Of a stretch of 6,494 nucleotides of DNA, positions 5,135 through 6,494 are shown one piece after another. Below the pieces are notes generated by a model. It ran no database searches. It worked only from the letters and a program-made list of their open reading frames with translations, and was not told where the DNA came from. The translations under genes and the position numbers were made by a program. Location: assembly GCA_016937135.1 (NCBI GenBank), contig JAFGWO010000188.1, positions 1 to 6,494 on the forward strand, written 5' to 3'. Position 1 is the first letter of the stretch; the number at the start of each line of letters is the position of its first letter. Origin of the DNA: Pseudomonadota bacterium (GTDB lineage: Bacteria > BMS3Abin14).

Positions 5135-5271
5135 CAGGCTGCCTTCGGAACATCTGGAAAACCCGGGTAACGCCGGGCGAAAGAAGGAAAATCCGGTGTT
5201 CCAGCCTGGCGCGGTTCCCCTCCTTACCAAGCGGCCACCGACCGTGTCAGGTTAAAAGGCAGCCTTTTTTT
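5135..5271 (+). ncRNA. Candidate structured RNA: three-way junction with 5'/3' closing helix and U tract
   Basis: No known RNA family recognised. Hand folding gives P1, AGGCTGCCTT (5136-5145) with AAGGCAGCCT (5256-5265), 10 perfect pairs. P2 is 5147-5158 with 5192-5202, 11 pairs with one bulged U (5153). P2 is capped by hairpin CCCGG-GTAACG-CCGGG (5162-5177) and an asymmetric purine loop (5178-5191, CGAAAGAAGGAAAA). P3 is 5203-5215 with 5241-5253, 13 pairs including three G-U, with a 25-base loop containing CCCCTCCTTACC. Only C5146 and A5254-A5255 are unpaired at the junction. The T tract (5265-5271) follows P1 directly. It is about 135 nt, with its own promoter. Options are a free small RNA acting by base pairing, or a regulatory leader of trmJ. 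I compared it by eye with SRP, 6S, RNase P, cobalamin, TPP, SAM and c-di-GMP RNAs without a match. Confidence 0.6.
5254..5271 (+). terminator. Terminator-like U tract at the end of the structured RNA
   Basis: AAAAGG-CAG-CCTTTT can form a weak local 6-bp hairpin followed by more T (T5265-T5271, seven in a row). The same strand also makes the stronger long-range 10-bp P1 helix with the transcript's 5' end. It ends 24 bases before the trmJ ATG, so termination here would control trmJ. Confidence 0.5.
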
Positions 5272-5295
5272 GTGCCCAATCCGGAATCCCAAACA

Positions 5296-6093
5296 ATGAT
5301 TAGTGAGGAAACAAATCCCGGGACCCCCCTGGAGAGGATCGAGATCGTCCTTAACCGGCCGAGGATGGGCGGCAACGTTGGGGCTGCGGCAAGGGCCGTC
5401 AGGAACATGGGCCTGGGAGGGCTTCGTCTGGTCGCTCTCGAGGACGAGGTCCTTCCCGAGGCGAGGATGCTGGCCGTCGGCGCCATCGATACCCTGCAGG
5501 ACGCCCTTCTTTTTGATACCCTCAAGGATGCCCTGGCCGGGGCACAGATCGTCCTGGGGACCTCCCGCAGGGTCAAAAGCTCAAGGGCCCGCATCATGAC
5601 TCCCAGGGAGGCGGTTTCCCACGTCCTTGACAACCTCGGAGGGGGCCGGGCGCTGTTTGTTTTCGGTCCGGAGGACACGGGGCTGACCCGCGAGGAGATC
5701 GCCATGTGCGACGGGATCGTTTCCATTCCCGCCGATGAACGCTACCCTTCCCTGAACCTCGCCCAGGCCGTGATGGTCATGGCCTACGAGCTCCGCATGG
5801 CGGCGATGGAGCCTCTTGCTGCCGGGCCCGCGGGCGACCCTTCCCGGGAGGAAAGGGAGGAGATGTTCGCCCAGTTGATGGCGATCCTCGACATGAGCGG
5901 CTTTTTTATCTGGAATCCGAGGGAAAAGGTCACCCTGCACATGAGGGAAATCCTCGCGAAAGGGGTGAGAACCTCCCAGGAGGCCCGGATCATGAGGGGG
6001 GCCTTCCGGAGGATAGCCTGGGCCCTTTCGGGAAAAGTGGAAATGGAGGAACTGGAAAGAAAAGAGGAACCGGAAAGGGAGGCGGAACCTTGA
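5296..6093 (+). CDS. trmJ: TrmJ-type SpoU/TrmH-family RNA 2'-O-methyltransferase
   Basis: A SPOUT-class (TrmH group 1) methyltransferase, most like TrmJ, which methylates the 2'-OH of nucleotide 32 in the tRNA anticodon loop using SAM. Family signatures: motif 1 NVGAAARAVRNMGL (27-40, with N27 and R33), motif 2 FVFGPEDTGLTREE (121-134, G124 and E126), and motif 3 PSLNLAQAVMVMAYELR (151-167), which makes the trefoil-knot SAM site. The C-terminal extension (M190 onward, with MSGFF, ILAKGVRT and RIMRGAFRRI) fits the TrmJ tail. Length is 265 aa from ATG5296; the tail is unusually Glu/Lys/Arg rich. GTG5272 is in frame but immediately follows the seven-T tract with no ribosome site, so ATG5296 is preferred, although its own Shine-Dalgarno (CCGGAA) is weak. 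It is translationally coupled to the next gene. Close SpoU relatives with other targets cannot be excluded. Confidence 0.85.
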   Translation: MISEETNPGTPLERIEIVLNRPRMGGNVGAAARAVRNMGLGGLRLVALEDEVLPEARMLAVGAIDTLQDALLFDTLKDALAGAQIVLGTSRRVKSSRARIMTPREAVSHVLDNLGGGRALFVFGPEDTGLTREEIAMCDGIVSIPADERYPSLNLAQAVMVMAYELRMAAMEPLAAGPAGDPSREEREEMFAQLMAILDMSGFFIWNPREKVTLHMREILAKGVRTSQEARIMRGAFRRIAWALSGKVEMEELERKEEPEREAEP

Positions 6094-6443
6094 CGGGGGC
6101 GTGGTTTTTCGCGGTCAAGGTGGTTATTTCCGCGATCATCATCGCGGGGGTGAGCGAACTGGCGAAAAGGCTGCCGTCACTTGGCGGCCTCATCGCGGCC
6201 ATGCCCCTGACCACCCTCCTTGCCCTTATCTGGCTTTATGCCGAGACGGGCGACTATTCCCTCGCCCACTCCTTCACCCGCTCGGTGCTCTTTGCCATCT
6301 TCCCGACGGTGTTTTTCTTCATCGCGGCGCTTGTCCTGTTCAGGAAAGGGGTCCCCTTCCCCCTGATCATCCTTCTGAGCTTCGTGGTCTACATCGGGGC
6401 AGCCCTGGTTCATCAGCATTTTTTGCCGGACGGGATGAAATAA
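6090..6443 (+). CDS. DUF3147 family four-helix inner-membrane protein
   Basis: A 117-aa hydrophobic protein of the DUF3147 type (PF11345); function unknown. Four predicted membrane helices: about residues 4-24 (after MTGAWFFAVKVV), 31-51 (containing GGLIAAMPLTTLLALIWLY), 62-84 (FTRSVLFAIFPTVFFFIAAL) and 88-110 (FPLIILLSFVVYIGAALVHQ). The SELAKR..LGGLIAAMPLT..LIWLYAETGD stretch is the family's most typical part. It starts at TTG, overlapping the trmJ TGA as TTGA. GGGAGG (6077-6082) lies seven bases upstream, which is what identifies this start. The four-base overlap implies coupled translation with trmJ. No terminator is obvious in the 51 bases that follow. Confidence 0.85.
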   Translation: MTGAWFFAVKVVISAIIIAGVSELAKRLPSLGGLIAAMPLTTLLALIWLYAETGDYSLAHSFTRSVLFAIFPTVFFFIAALVLFRKGVPFPLIILLSFVVYIGAALVHQHFLPDGMK

Positions 6444-6494
6444 AGAACGGTCAAGGTCCAATGTCCGAGGCTTTGCCCTCTGAACCCTGAACAC

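Noticed and set aside
5161..5200. Fragment of RNase P RNA, because of GGGTAACGCC in a hairpin
   Set aside because: Only this loop matches; the flanking conserved blocks (GAGGAAAGTCC, ACAGAAA) are absent and the total length is far too short.
4340..5230. Long minus-strand open frame (296 codons) across the 188-aa gene and the repeat region
   Set aside because: It runs antisense to a better gene and through hairpin repeats and the RNA candidate, has atypical composition, and no recognisable domain. High GC explains the lack of stops.
5135..5271. 6S RNA or small SRP RNA, suggested by the 5'/3' closing helix
   Set aside because: The RNA is shorter than 6S and branched, not a rod with a central bubble. 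The SRP apical consensus (GGUCAGG...GGAAGGAAGCAGCC) is missing.
5272..5295. GTG5272 as the trmJ start
   Set aside because: It follows directly on a seven-T tract with no ribosome site, and the extra eight residues match nothing I know in the family.
6444..6494. Terminator or new gene after DUF3147
   Set aside because: Only a 4-bp GAGG/CCTC pairing is visible, without a T run, and no start with a ribosome site.

Overview
The window reads like a GC-rich chromosomal segment of an anaerobic bacterium, most likely a deltaproteobacterium (Desulfobacterota). That rests on the DUF6125-type protein, the dihydrolipoamide-dehydrogenase-like FAD oxidoreductase, the SAM methyltransferase type and the palindrome-rich intergenic repeats; it is inference from recalled family distributions, not a search. 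No plasmid, phage, transposase, CRISPR or tRNA/rRNA signature was seen.

Layout. Positions 3-443 (+) hold the 3' part of a cysteine-rich DUF6125-type gene running off the left edge. It converges on a minus-strand group that reads leftwards: DUF427 protein (2956-2672), FAD pyridine-nucleotide-disulfide oxidoreductase (2596-1208) and class I SAM methyltransferase (about 1123-473). Gaps of 75 and 84 bases suggest one transcript. The methyltransferase has no ATG, GTG or TTG that preserves its SAM-binding motif I; it either starts at CTG or carries a one-base frameshift. A 183-bp (glk stop to DUF427 start) spacer with a 9-bp-arm inverted repeat separates DUF427 from glucokinase (4141-3146, minus). 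Glucokinase is divergent from an unrecognised 188-aa protein (4226-4792, +), with an 84-bp AT-rich shared promoter region.

Positions 4793-5295 contain no gene and are the most interesting part. First come two tandem, diverged copies of a roughly 134-bp module (4833-4966, 4967-5100). Each is built of four consecutive hairpins, bounded by inverted 16-base ends (4806-4821 and 5083-5098). Immediately after comes a candidate structured RNA (about 5135-5271) with its own sigma70-like promoter. It can fold into a three-way junction whose 5' and 3' ends close in a perfect 10-bp helix next to a seven-T tract. One loop carries CCUCCUU, the anti-Shine-Dalgarno core. The T tract ends 24 bases before the ATG of trmJ, so the RNA is either a free small RNA or a regulatory leader of trmJ.

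The right end is a two-gene operon: a TrmJ-type 2'-O-methyltransferase (5296-6093) overlapping by four bases a small four-helix DUF3147 membrane protein (6090-6443). The last 51 bases hold nothing I recognise. The window is mostly housekeeping and small conserved genes; the unusual biology lies in the noncoding stretch before trmJ.
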